Source: Pullulanibacillus pueri
GTDB taxonomy: Bacteria; Bacillota; Bacilli; Bacillales; Sporolactobacillaceae
Assembly (NCBI RefSeq): GCF_014639255.1
Contig: NZ_BMFV01000037.1
Location: 1 to 46,316, forward strand
DNA length: 46,316 bases
Direction: 5' to 3'
In this document: positions 24,462 to 32,976 of the stretch, one piece after another
Layout of the letters: every line of letters begins with the position of its first letter
How positions within the stretch are numbered: the stretch's first letter is position 1
Made by a program: the position numbers and the translations under genes
The notes under the pieces: generated by a model
What the model saw: the letters and a program-made list of their open reading frames with translations, nothing else
Told to the model about the DNA's origin: nothing
Databases searched by the model: none

Positions 24462-25325
24462 TTATACCTCATCCCACATCCGTTTAAGGTTTTCTAATCC
24501 TATTTTCGTCCCCACACGGCACTCTTCCATCCCTTCAAATTCAATCGAAATGTGCCCATCATAACCAGAGTTTTTCACCACTTTTAGTACACTGCGAATA
24601 TCAATATCACCATGACCAACAATGGCACCCCGAAGATAATGCCCTGCCGCGGAACGAAACCAACCATCACCAGGGTTTAAATGTGCCGGTCTTCGATAAA
24701 AGTCTTTAAAATGAACCATTGAAGCTATTGCAATATTTTTTTGTACGGATGCAACTGGATCTTCATCAGCACATAAGAAGTTGCCAATATCCAATGTTGT
24801 TTTATAATTCGGCCTGTTAACCGCTTCCACAAGACGCCGCACGCGATCAGCAGCTTGAACATGAAATCCATGGTTTTCTACACTCGTGGTAATATTATAT
24901 TTTGCGGCATAGTCAGCGATGTCTTGGCAGGCTTCGACAAGTCTTGGCAAATCTTCTTCGAACTGAGTAATAGTCGTTTGCTCTGGCGCCCGCCACGCGA
25001 CATCATGACGCATCAGTTGAACGCCCAATCGGTTGGCTCTGTCTACTTCACTTTTCACCCGTGCAATTTCATCCTCGTATTCCTTGTCGGTTTTATTTAC
25101 AAAATCTGCTCCAATGGCATAATTAGAAAGCTCTATACCGACTGCTTCGGCTTTCACACGAATCGCATCCAAAAGCGTCTCATCTTCTTGAACATCGAAA
25201 CCTAATGGGACAATTTCGAGATGCTCCGCTCCTTGTTCCTTTGCCCACTCGATCACATCTGTAATCGTCATATCCCCAGATTTTAAGGCTGAAAATAGAC
25301 TATAAGAACTTATACCAAATTTCAT
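24462..25325 (-). CDS. Sugar phosphate isomerase/epimerase-like TIM-barrel protein
   Basis: 287 residues from ATG 25325, which has GGAGTG 6 nt upstream; the reading can be extended three codons upstream to a GTG that is part of that ribosome site. AP-endonuclease-2 type TIM barrel with a divalent-metal centre: SVENHGFHV (Glu), TTLDIGNFLCAD (Asp), MVHFKDFYRRP (His, Asp) and ISIEFEGMEE (Glu). Members include IolE/IolI, hydroxypyruvate isomerase and keto-sugar epimerases. It shares most of these blocks with the divergent protein at 33008, so the two look like paralogues. First gene of the operon with MFS, GNAT and Gfo/Idh. Confidence 0.88.
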   Translation of the reverse strand: MKFGISSYSLFSALKSGDMTITDVIEWAKEQGAEHLEIVPLGFDVQEDETLLDAIRVKAEAVGIELSNYAIGADFVNKTDKEYEDEIARVKSEVDRANRLGVQLMRHDVAWRAPEQTTITQFEEDLPRLVEACQDIADYAAKYNITTSVENHGFHVQAADRVRRLVEAVNRPNYKTTLDIGNFLCADEDPVASVQKNIAIASMVHFKDFYRRPAHLNPGDGWFRSAAGHYLRGAIVGHGDIDIRSVLKVVKNSGYDGHISIEFEGMEECRVGTKIGLENLKRMWDEV

Positions 25326-25483
25326 TACGATCACTCCATTTTTTCTTACGGTTTAATATTTTTTTCTTACAAACATATAAGTGGGACCTAGCCCCTTATC
25401 TGACCTCATACGCCCTTTAGTATTAGGTCTCTCCTTATGTACTTCTATGACCTTGTTCACTGCAACTCCGTCATATTATTTCA

Positions 25484-25691
25484 GTTGATTGGAGCAGAGT
25501 GGAACCAAATCCTGTGGGGACAGCAACGAGCGTTACTTCACGAATACACTTCGAGTTGTTCCGAAAAAGCTTACTATACGAAGCAATCCGAGTAAACGCA
25601 GGAACCGGGAATTTGAAGTTTAAAGACTTGGAATACAATTCGTCCATTCCCAAGTTAGCTGAAGCCCTGCCCGCGGAAAGCCACTTCATGT
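25484..25691. repeat. Degenerate Bacillales-type intergenic repeat, copy 1
   Basis: Within the 430-bp gap between two sugar genes, GTTGATTGGAGCAGAGTGGA, ATCCTGTGGGGACAGCA, CATTCCCAAGTTAGCTGA and GCCCGCGGAAAGC resemble blocks of the abundant Bacillaceae intergenic repeat (GGAGCGGAAGGTGCGAGACTCCTG type). CCATTCCCAAGTTAGCTGA (25644-25662) recurs exactly at 45874-45892. A hairpin forms between ACTTGGAAT and ATTCCCAAGT. The open frame crossing it is not a gene. The rest of 25335-25757 shows nothing firm. Confidence 0.6.
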
Positions 25692-25757
25692 AGCATAAAT
25701 CATTACCTAGCAGTTATGTCGTCATTTATTTCAACAGTCAATCTGAATTGAACGAAA

Positions 25758-26759
25758 TTAAATAGATAACGCCGCACGATTAAAGTCTGATAGATTAATC
25801 GCATCCCCTGTTTCTACCGATTGATTAGCAGCAAGAGAGACTGCTAGCGTTTTCAAACCCTCTCGATAAGAAGCGAGAACCATAGAGGAGTCCCCTGTTT
25901 TTACAGCACTTATAAAGGCTTCGTCTTGGGCCAGATAAAAGTCTTTAGTAGCTGTGAATTCAATGCGCTTCCCCTTTTCAATAATCGTAACCGTTGAAAA
26001 GGTGACCTCCACTCTAAAATCACGCCCTAATAATTCCACTCCTGTTCTAAAATCAGGTTGCGTGAGGGTACAATCCAAATGACCTACGGCGCCAGACTCA
26101 AATTGACAATTAACGGAGCTTACATCAGGAATATTGATGTTCTCAATATCCTTTAGGACTTGTAGAGACATATCTGCGGAAACACTTACAATTTCTCCCG
26201 CTAAATAACGCATTAAATCAAGGACATGTGTTGCCTGTTCAACAAGTTGCCCTCCTGATTTATCCTTTTCTCTAAACCAAGGGGTCGGAACGAATCCGCC
26301 TAAGTATTGGCCACGCACCATGGCAATTTGTTTATCTTTAAGATAGTCTCTAGCCTTATCTAAAACTTCGATATAACGGAGACAATACCCCGATGCGTTT
26401 ATAATGCCACTCGATTCAATGACCTCAGCCTTTGAATACGCTTTTTTCAAATCAAGTTCAACAGGTTTTTCCACTAATAAATGAACGCCACGCTGCGCCG
26501 CCCGTTCCTCAATTTCACCATGGGCAAAAGGAGGGACACACACAAATAAGGCATCTAACGTCTCATTTTCTAACAAGGCATCGACATCCGTGTAAAAAGC
26601 CGGAATCCCTAATTCTGTAGCCTTTGCCTCTGCGGCAGCCGCATTGATATCACAAATTGCAACAATTTCTGCCTCAGGATTGTTCAAGACATTATTGAGA
26701 TGGACTGAACCAATTCCCCCAACTCCTACAAAGCCCACTTTTACCTTTCCTTCTATCAT
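25758..26759 (-). CDS. Gfo/Idh/MocA-family NAD(P)-dependent dehydrogenase
   Basis: 333 residues from ATG 26759, which has GGAGGAG 5 nt upstream; a longer reading would begin inside the leader. Rossmann motif VGFVGVGGIGSVHLNNV near the start, catalytic Lys in LLVEKPVEL, and the C-terminal block KDKSGGQLVEQATHVLDLMRYL, where the second-domain His is kept (ATHVLD). Second Gfo/Idh enzyme of the regulon, following the TIM-barrel gene at 26832 by 72 bp. Gfo/Idh plus TIM-barrel pairs are known from inositol breakdown and from 3-keto-sugar epimerisation systems (E. coli YcjS/YcjR). Confidence 0.9.
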   Translation of the reverse strand: MIEGKVKVGFVGVGGIGSVHLNNVLNNPEAEIVAICDINAAAAEAKATELGIPAFYTDVDALLENETLDALFVCVPPFAHGEIEERAAQRGVHLLVEKPVELDLKKAYSKAEVIESSGIINASGYCLRYIEVLDKARDYLKDKQIAMVRGQYLGGFVPTPWFREKDKSGGQLVEQATHVLDLMRYLAGEIVSVSADMSLQVLKDIENINIPDVSSVNCQFESGAVGHLDCTLTQPDFRTGVELLGRDFRVEVTFSTVTIIEKGKRIEFTATKDFYLAQDEAFISAVKTGDSSMVLASYREGLKTLAVSLAANQSVETGDAINLSDFNRAALSI

Positions 26760-26831
26760 GACTTCTCCTCCTATCCTTGTAAAGCTGCAAATGCACAAAT
26801 CGATAATTAATAGCCAAGAAAAAGGAATAAA

Positions 26832-27659
26832 CTATAATTCTACCTTTTTAGCATAATGAATGATCACATCCATTTGGTTCGAGGTATCAACCGCCAATTG
26901 TTTCGGTGCTTCGTTATAAGGAGTAAGTTCTGCAGTAATTGTATCCTTATACCCAATCTTCGCTAAAGCCTGTGACACTTTAGACCAATTGACCGCTCCT
27001 GCCAACAAGGGGACAAATCCATTATTCTCACTAAAATCCTTCACATGAATTTTAAAAATGCGCTCTCCCAGACTTTCAATCCATTGTTCAGGGTACCCAA
27101 ATCTGACAACATTCCCAACATCAAAGTAGGCCCCAAGATATGGAGAATCCAATTCATCAATGTAGCGCACCATTTCCATAGGAGACAGTAAAAATTTATT
27201 CCATACATTTTCAATGCCTATTTTCACATTATATTGTTCAGCAATAGGCAATAATTCTTGTAAAGCTGCTTGACTCCGCTCGTAGCACTGCTCATACGTT
27301 GTCTCCGGTGTCACTACCCCAGGGACCACGAGAACAGTATCCGCCCCTAATAAGGAGGCAAATTCTAATTGTTTTTGAACGACTTTTTTCCCTTGATCCC
27401 GTATGGCTTCATCAGGCGAAGATAAGGGCGTTTGCCATAATAAAGAGGTTGATAGACTTCTTAATTGCAGGCCGAAAGTTTCGATTTGCCTAGAAATCTG
27501 TTCGACCTCAGCAATTGGGGTTTCCATCGTTAATCCAATGCCGCCCTTTGAATTTAAATTAAGCTCCACTGCATCAAACCCTGCGACTTGACTACCCTTT
27601 AATACGTCTTCAAGAGGGGTGCCTTCAGGATAACACCACTGATTGATACCTTTTAACAT
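26832..27659 (-). CDS. Sugar phosphate isomerase/epimerase-like TIM-barrel protein
   Basis: 275 residues. Metal-site blocks: GIENVWNKFLLSP (Glu), AYFDVGNVVRFG (Asp), FKIHVKDF (His, Asp) and ITAELTPYNE (Glu); the opening KGINQWCYPEG and LVVPGVVTPETTY resemble the hydroxypyruvate-isomerase/hexulose-phosphate-epimerase-like branch. It is only distantly related to the other two TIM-barrel proteins of the regulon. Ribosome site GAAGGGA. It has its own strong promoter at 27696-27724 and leads the short operon with the Gfo/Idh gene 25758. Confidence 0.87.
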   Translation of the reverse strand: MLKGINQWCYPEGTPLEDVLKGSQVAGFDAVELNLNSKGGIGLTMETPIAEVEQISRQIETFGLQLRSLSTSLLWQTPLSSPDEAIRDQGKKVVQKQLEFASLLGADTVLVVPGVVTPETTYEQCYERSQAALQELLPIAEQYNVKIGIENVWNKFLLSPMEMVRYIDELDSPYLGAYFDVGNVVRFGYPEQWIESLGERIFKIHVKDFSENNGFVPLLAGAVNWSKVSQALAKIGYKDTITAELTPYNEAPKQLAVDTSNQMDVIIHYAKKVEL

Positions 27660-27695
27660 CGTGTCCCTTCTTTCTATGTATTTTTATCTCTTTAA

Positions 27696-27724
27696 ATTAT
27701 AGGGGCCACAAAACCCCTTTGCAA
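27696..27724 (-). promoter_or_regulatory. SigA promoter with a GGGG/CCCC hairpin in its spacer
   Basis: Minus strand: TTGCAA (4 of 6), exact 17-nt spacer, perfect TATAAT. The spacer is almost entirely an inverted repeat, AGGGG-TTTTGTGG-CCCCT, which could be an operator or a weak terminator for the upstream DUF4127 gene. Leader of about 30 nt. Confidence 0.55.
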
Positions 27725-27835
27725 ATACTTCGATTTTTTTTCGTTTTCTAAAAAGTTATTCCCCTTAATTGCACTTAAAACTAAAAAATACAATCTGTCA
27801 ATAGCCTTTTATTACTAAGCTTAAAATCAAGTAAG

Positions 27836-29377
27836 TTATGTATTTTTAAAATCAACTTGAAACCCAACTTCAAACATCCGTTTCCAAGGTAGTTGTACAT
27901 TTGAAACCTCTACATCTTTCCATTGTAATTCGCTATTAACAAAGTTATTTAGCCTCTCTTGGATACACGCTTCAATAGACTTTTGAGCCCCGTTTATATT
28001 AAAATAGTTAGCTGAATACCTCGGCAGATCCTTTTTTACAACCTCTTGCCGAACAACTGCCTGATACCCCCAGTCCTCAATAATTCGAGTAGTATAAAAC
28101 TTTCGACTATTATTTGCTACCTTCTCCCACAAATTCCTATTAAAATAAAATGAACCAATAATCCCATGGGCCAATACAGTCCCCATTGTATTTCCTGAAG
28201 TATTCCATCCCCCATAGGCATGAAGACGATTGTGCAATTTTATTTTAGCCATTAATTTCATAAGCGCACGATCGCTCCCATTACACGTTGCAACATCAGC
28301 CAAGGCTACAAATTTATTTTCCTTTAATAAATAGTCCATGACATGGACTATTTCACGAATATTAATTTCTGAAAAATAAGAGCGATGGCGTTCATCATAA
28401 GGTCCTTGTTCAGCAACCTCAGTTTCTCCAACAGCAGGTGAATGAATGAATAAATGAACATCAGCACTTATCGAAGTGTCTGTTAAAATCCCTCCAATAG
28501 CCGTGACATGAGCTTTTAAGCTTTCATTCAAACTTCGATCCTCATATTTAGGAATGATCAAAGGTCCCTGTGTTGATGAATAGCGAGCGTGAATCAATGG
28601 TGTATAATTGTTAACTTGAGCAAAAACGCGTGCTAGTAGTGTACACCCTATTTCATCTGCTCCCGGATAAATATGGACTTTATCAAATAGATTTTTTTCT
28701 TCAATATTAAAGATCAAAGTGCGCTGTTCCTTAGAAGTAAAGCCATATTTAGAATTATCATCTAAAGGAATAATAAGAAAATCAATTAAACCACCATTGA
28801 CTAAATCAATAGACATATGATTAATTTTTGCATTCATTTTTCTTCGATTAAGGAAGTCTCTAAGTATTTCATCAGGGACTTCCCGTACGACTTTATCTTG
28901 TTCTTCCCTTTCTATTTTTGTTAATCCTTCTCGATCTTTCTTATCCATTAACCAACCATATCTATAAATAGCCCTCCCGAATTTACTATAATAAGCTGGT
29001 TCTTCCTCACTATTATTATATGCAGGTGCCCTCATGATAAGATTGAAAGCATATATTTTTAATGAAGGATTATTTTCCTTCATTTCCCTTATCACATTTA
29101 AAGCCTGACGCCACTCATTCTCGGACAAATGGTGAAGTCTTGAGGGGACAATCCCTCCATAGACGAGCATGTCAATGGATAAAATAAGATAGTCAGCACT
29201 TCTCGTTTCTTGTACGAGCCAATCTCTGATATTAGAAAACTGAGCAGGCAGCTTCTTCTTCCCTAATATTTCTCGTTGGGGTAGAACTACATCTAGTTCC
29301 GTCATTGATGCTAATTGTTTCGGATAATCATAATTGCAGGGCCGTTCATCTAATGGTAGAAAGACAATTTTGGTCAT
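27836..29377 (-). CDS. DUF4127 family protein
   Basis: 513 residues, cytoplasmic (no signal peptide or membrane segment). The opening KIVFLPLDERPCNYDYPKQ and the blocks LILSIDMLVYGGIVPSRL, IYPGADEIGCTLLARVFAQ, LADVATCNGSDRALM and YGGWNTSGNTMGTVLAHG are the hallmarks of DUF4127, a family without a settled function. Conserved Asp, Cys, His and Asn residues in these blocks suggest an enzyme. It follows the binding-protein gene after a terminator-like hairpin, 130 bp away, and precedes the TIM-barrel gene, so it belongs to the sugar regulon. A hydrolase or a keto-sugar-acting enzyme would fit the setting; this is a guess. Ribosome site AAAGGGGTG. Confidence 0.88.
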   Translation of the reverse strand: MTKIVFLPLDERPCNYDYPKQLASMTELDVVLPQREILGKKKLPAQFSNIRDWLVQETRSADYLILSIDMLVYGGIVPSRLHHLSENEWRQALNVIREMKENNPSLKIYAFNLIMRAPAYNNSEEEPAYYSKFGRAIYRYGWLMDKKDREGLTKIEREEQDKVVREVPDEILRDFLNRRKMNAKINHMSIDLVNGGLIDFLIIPLDDNSKYGFTSKEQRTLIFNIEEKNLFDKVHIYPGADEIGCTLLARVFAQVNNYTPLIHARYSSTQGPLIIPKYEDRSLNESLKAHVTAIGGILTDTSISADVHLFIHSPAVGETEVAEQGPYDERHRSYFSEINIREIVHVMDYLLKENKFVALADVATCNGSDRALMKLMAKIKLHNRLHAYGGWNTSGNTMGTVLAHGIIGSFYFNRNLWEKVANNSRKFYTTRIIEDWGYQAVVRQEVVKKDLPRYSANYFNINGAQKSIEACIQERLNNFVNSELQWKDVEVSNVQLPWKRMFEVGFQVDFKNT

Positions 29378-29444
29378 TTAATATCACCCCTTTAAATAAT
29401 TTAATCCAGCTATATTTATTTATCACTTTTTAGAAAATAGAAAG

Positions 29445-29472
29445 ACAAAAGGGAACCCCTCATTCCCCTTTA
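29445..29472 (-). terminator. Terminator or attenuator after the binding-protein gene
   Basis: Minus strand: AAAGGGGAA / TTCCCTTTT hairpin followed by a T-rich stretch (TTTTGTCTTTC). It separates the abundant transporter message from the downstream enzyme genes; partial read-through is likely since the next gene lies on the same strand 70 nt away. Confidence 0.6.
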
Positions 29473-29507
29473 TCTTCAATCAGACCACTACTATTAATGA
29501 GTTAGAT

Positions 29508-30791
29508 TTATTTATCTTTGACTAATGGTTGGATTTCCTCTTTAACTTTTTTAAGCCCTGCATCAATCGTTAATTTCCCACGATCAATGGCATCAATTTC
29601 TTTTGTTAATTCTGTTGTGTATTCACTACTTATAGGTAATGCCGGGAATGAATGCAAATTTTCACTTTTTGAGTACTCCAAATATTCCTTGAACCCAGGT
29701 ATATTGTCGTATGCTGAGTCACTAAGCGCGCTTTTACGTGTTGGTAGATTCCCAAGACCAGCAGTAAATTTCACCATTTGATCCTTTGAAACTAACCAAT
29801 TTAAAAACGTCCATGCCTGATCAGGGTGAGAGGCCCCCTTTGGAATATAAAACACGCTTGTTCTCACATCACCCGGGTTTTTTAAATCAGGCTTATTTTC
29901 ATCATAAGGAATAGGAGCAATACCGTAATTTAATTTTGGAGCATATTTTTTTATAAAAGTCGGTACGTACTCATCTTCTATAGCCATTGCTAGTTTACCT
30001 ACGAAAAAGGGATCTTGAGCAGTGAAGCTTTTTCCAAGACCTGATTGGAAACGATTGATATTTTTCTCTCCATATTTTTTCCAAGTGTCAGCTCCTAATT
30101 TTACTGCTTCTTTAACGCCTTCATTATCCGGAGTAACTTCTTTTGTATCTGGATCCCAAAATTGTCCGCCAAAAGCAAAAGCCATAGAGTAGACACTAGG
30201 GGTCGCTTGAAATCCCAGTCTTTCTATCCTGCCACTTTTATCCACCACCGTTAATTTATCTGCATATTCTTTCAAGTCGGAAATAGTTTGCGGCGGGCCG
30301 TTAAGATCTGCCTTTTTAAGCAAATCCTTATTGTACAACAACATTGGAATATGCATTGCAATAGGGATAGCATAAGTTTTGCCTTCATATTGGGTCTGTT
30401 CTAATGCCCCTGGAATAAAATCATCTAAATCCACATTATCTTTCTTTATATAATCATCCAATGGGGTCATTGCCCCCTTTACACCCCATGGGACAACAGC
30501 GTCCCCAAATTGAGAGGCAATATCTGGTGGGTTACCGCCACTAATGGCCGTAAGTTGCTTCTGATAATCACTTTCACTCAAACCTTTTACTTTTATCTTG
30601 TCATGGGTTTTATTAAATTCGGAGATGAGATCCTCCATTAACTCACCTTCAGACCCAGCCCATCCATACCAAAAATTCAAAGTCACGACACCCTTATCGT
30701 TGGACTCTCCAGAAGAATTTGAAGAACATCCTGTTATCACTGTTAGTATCAACAATATACTTACTAAAACTAAAATGGATTTTCTTTTCAA
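29508..30791 (-). CDS. Sugar ABC transporter substrate-binding lipoprotein
   Basis: 427 residues. Lipoprotein signal peptide with lipobox VITGC (Cys22), followed by a Ser/Asn/Gly-rich linker. The mature protein is a group-1 (MalE/UgpB-like) solute-binding protein: VTLNFWYGWAGSEGELMEDL, GGNPPDIASQFGD, AIPIAMHIPMLLYNKDLLKK and HPDQAWTFLNWLVSKDQMVKF are family blocks. It captures an oligosaccharide or sugar derivative outside the membrane and hands it to the two permeases encoded just upstream. It is the third gene of the importer operon, 98 bp after the MalG-type gene. Confidence 0.92.
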   Translation of the reverse strand: MKRKSILVLVSILLILTVITGCSSNSSGESNDKGVVTLNFWYGWAGSEGELMEDLISEFNKTHDKIKVKGLSESDYQKQLTAISGGNPPDIASQFGDAVVPWGVKGAMTPLDDYIKKDNVDLDDFIPGALEQTQYEGKTYAIPIAMHIPMLLYNKDLLKKADLNGPPQTISDLKEYADKLTVVDKSGRIERLGFQATPSVYSMAFAFGGQFWDPDTKEVTPDNEGVKEAVKLGADTWKKYGEKNINRFQSGLGKSFTAQDPFFVGKLAMAIEDEYVPTFIKKYAPKLNYGIAPIPYDENKPDLKNPGDVRTSVFYIPKGASHPDQAWTFLNWLVSKDQMVKFTAGLGNLPTRKSALSDSAYDNIPGFKEYLEYSKSENLHSFPALPISSEYTTELTKEIDAIDRGKLTIDAGLKKVKEEIQPLVKDK

Positions 30792-30889
30792 AAGATAAAC
30801 CTCCCTTTTATTGTAAGCAAAATTTTGATCCTTTCTATAATGCTTTTAGTTTTTGGAACTTCACCTCCCACAAACTTATTTTTGTTTAT

Positions 30890-31786
30890 CTATTTAAATT
30901 GGGTAAGAGACGTTCCCGCTTGCAAAAAATATTTCTGACCAAAGAAAAAAACAAGAACTGATGGTATTGTGAACATGGTAGCTGCCGCCATTAGTAGTTC
31001 CCATTGAGTGTCATGTTGGCTAAGAAAACCTTGTAGACCTAATGAAATCGTCCATAAGCTTTGATCATTTAGATAAATAAGTGGACTTAAAAAATCATGC
31101 CACACAGCTTCAAAGGTAAATATTGAAACAGTGGCTAAAGCGGGCTTCAAAAGGGGATACATAATATTCCAATAAATACGAAATTCCCCTGCTCCATCCA
31201 CACGTGCTGCATCTGAATATTCATTAGGAATTCCTAGTAAAAATTGTCGACAAAGGAAAATATTAAATGCCGTCCCTAAAAAACTCCCAATAGTTAGAGG
31301 CAAATATGTGTTAACCCAACCTAATTGTGAAAAAATAATGTAAACCGGGATCATTGTTACTTGAGGAGGTAATATAATGGTTGCAATGACTAATGCAAAT
31401 ACGATATTGCGTCCCTTCCAATTGATTTTAGCGATTGAATAAGCAATTAAAGGTGCCGAAAATAGTTGTCCTATAATGTTAATCGCCACCAAAACAAGTG
31501 TATTTTTTATATAAAGCAAGAAAGGCATTGATGTTAGAGCATCCACATAGTTCTTCCATTGAGGATGACTAGGAAATATTGTTGGTGGCATCGCAAATAT
31601 TTCAGTTTCAGATTTTAAGGATGTAAGGATAAGCCATATAAATGGAAATAAAAATACTAGCCCAAGTAGGATTAAAACAACATGAGGAATAATTTGTTTT
31701 CTTAACCTAAACGAAAAACTTCTTTTAGTTCTCGAATGAATTGGTTTTGAACTCAAAATTTTAGTTTCCACACTATTCACCCCCAT
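30890..31786 (-). CDS. Sugar ABC transporter permease, MalG type
   Basis: 298 residues with six membrane helices. The cytoplasmic EAA loop reads EYSDAARVDGAGEFRIYWNI, with MYPLLKPAL after it, and would dock the ATPase. The N-terminal about 25 residues are a basic cytoplasmic tail. ATG 31786 overlaps the MalF-type gene by 14 bp; a GTG at about 31774 with GGGGGT upstream is an alternative start. No ATPase gene is present in the operon, so a shared MsmX-type ATPase encoded elsewhere probably energises it, as is common in Bacillales. Confidence 0.93.
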   Translation of the reverse strand: MGVNSVETKILSSKPIHSRTKRSFSFRLRKQIIPHVVLILLGLVFLFPFIWLILTSLKSETEIFAMPPTIFPSHPQWKNYVDALTSMPFLLYIKNTLVLVAINIIGQLFSAPLIAYSIAKINWKGRNIVFALVIATIILPPQVTMIPVYIIFSQLGWVNTYLPLTIGSFLGTAFNIFLCRQFLLGIPNEYSDAARVDGAGEFRIYWNIMYPLLKPALATVSIFTFEAVWHDFLSPLIYLNDQSLWTISLGLQGFLSQHDTQWELLMAAATMFTIPSVLVFFFGQKYFLQAGTSLTQFK

Positions 31787-32711
31787 AGTAGACCCAACGA
31801 AGTGACGTTTTAAATATGATTAGAGTAATCAACATAACAATAACAAACAAAATCCAAGCTAGTGCCGAAGCATAACCCATATGTAGGTTTACAAAAGCCT
31901 CTTGATAAAGATTAACTGCATAAAATAGCATGGATTGATCAGGCCCACCTTGAGCGGAATTTCCAGCAAGAATAAATGATTCTGTAAATATTTGAAATGA
32001 TCCAATTAAACCCATAATTAATTGAAATAACGTAATTGGCGATAGTGCTGCCAATGTGATAAAACGAAACCTATGCCACATTGTCGCTCCATCTATTGAT
32101 GCTGCTTCATATAGTTCCTTAGGAATGCCTTGTAAGGCAGCTAAATATATAAGGGCTCCTCCTCCCGTTCCCCACAACCCCATAATGATTAAAGCTGGCT
32201 TTGTAAAATTTGGATCTAAAAACCAAGAAGGATCTGGAAGATGCACTGCTCTTAAAAAAGTATCTATTATTCCATACTGAGGATTAAAAACCCACATCCA
32301 CAAAATAGAACTTGCGACCACAGGAATAACGGAAGGTAAGTAATAAATAGCTCTATAAATCGAAACACCCTTTACTTTCATATTTAGCAGAAGTGCTATT
32401 AACAAACTTATGATCAAAGAGACTGGGGTTCCAATAAATGCCATAAACATTGTATTTATAATAGATTTATAAAACGCATCATCGTGAAATATATCTAAAT
32501 AGTTTTGAAAACCAACCCAATTTGGAGAATTGAATAGGTCATAGTCTGTCAGACTATAATAAAAAGATTCAATAAATGGGAATACCGTCAGTCCTAAAAA
32601 CCCAATGATAAACGGTGAAGAAAAAGCCAACCCTAGCCAAAATTTATGCCACTCCTTTTTTGAATGCTTTCTCTTACTTGCCTCAGAAACTGTAAAAGCC
32701 ATGAAAGACAC
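31773..32711 (-). CDS. Sugar ABC transporter permease, MalF type
   Basis: 312 residues, six membrane helices after a basic N-terminus (SKRKHSKKEWHKF). EAA loop ELYEAASIDGATMWHRFRFI followed by TLAALSPIT, the MalF/UgpA pattern. Ribosome site AGGAGGGTG before the ATG. First gene of the importer operon, transcribed divergently from the TIM-barrel/RpiR/nanE operon, from a strong promoter at 32870-32898 with a leader of about 150 nt. Confidence 0.93.
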   Translation of the reverse strand: MSFMAFTVSEASKRKHSKKEWHKFWLGLAFSSPFIIGFLGLTVFPFIESFYYSLTDYDLFNSPNWVGFQNYLDIFHDDAFYKSIINTMFMAFIGTPVSLIISLLIALLLNMKVKGVSIYRAIYYLPSVIPVVASSILWMWVFNPQYGIIDTFLRAVHLPDPSWFLDPNFTKPALIIMGLWGTGGGALIYLAALQGIPKELYEAASIDGATMWHRFRFITLAALSPITLFQLIMGLIGSFQIFTESFILAGNSAQGGPDQSMLFYAVNLYQEAFVNLHMGYASALAWILFVIVMLITLIIFKTSLRWVYYGGE

Positions 32712-32733
32712 CCTCCTTTTTTCGGTTTTACAT

Positions 32734-32748
32734 TTTCGATATACGAAA
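32734..32748. promoter_or_regulatory. Inverted repeat, candidate operator in the importer leader
   Basis: TTTCG-ATATA-CGAAA lies in the transcribed leader about 25-35 nt before the MalF-type start. RpiR-type regulators bind short AT-rich palindromes, and an RpiR gene is in the divergent operon, so this is a candidate roadblock site. No second identical copy was seen in the window. Confidence 0.35.
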
Positions 32749-32869
32749 CAATCATGATAGATTTAACTGCCATCTAGTGACAGCATAACAACTCACCTCT
32801 TTAAGAAATTCAATCATTCAATTGATAGTAAAACCCAAACAGTATTCTTAATTATCTCAATTTTACACA

Positions 32870-32898
32870 ATTATATTTTTATTTTTTATATTTGTAAA
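32870..32898 (-). promoter_or_regulatory. SigA promoter of the sugar importer operon
   Basis: Minus strand: TTTACA (5 of 6), exact 17-nt A/T spacer, perfect TATAAT. Transcription would start near 32863, leaving a leader of about 150 nt that also holds a tiny frame MLSLDGS behind AAAGAGGTGAG (around 32788-32765). Confidence 0.7.
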
Positions 32899-32904
32899 GA
32901 TAAA

Positions 32905-32918
32905 AATAAAGTTTTATT
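32905..32918. promoter_or_regulatory. AT-rich palindrome next to the importer promoter
   Basis: AATAAA-GT-TTTATT, immediately upstream of the importer -35 and about 50 nt upstream of the divergent -10. Position between two divergent promoters suits a shared operator for the RpiR-type regulator, but AT-rich palindromes are frequent by chance here. Confidence 0.3.
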
Positions 32919-32967
32919 CCTCTTTTTTTAATAAAATAAAAAAATACTCCTAAAATAAAGAGTTTTG

Positions 32968-32976
32968 TGATAAAAT
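32968..32976 (+). promoter_or_regulatory. Candidate extended -10 of the TIM-barrel/RpiR/nanE operon
   Basis: TGA followed by TAAAAT (5 of 6 with TG extension) at 32968-32976, without a good -35. It would start transcription about 25 nt before ATG 33008, whose ribosome site is TTGGAGGTC. Confidence 0.35.

Noticed and set aside
25353..25474. Minus-strand 40-codon frame ending GLGPTYMFVRKKY before the TIM-barrel gene
   Set aside because: It has no start codon, and a 40-codon frame without a stop is expected by chance fairly often; no family recognised.
25499..25693. Plus-strand 64-codon frame
   Set aside because: It runs through the dispersed repeat, and its sequence changes with the repeat; no ribosome site.
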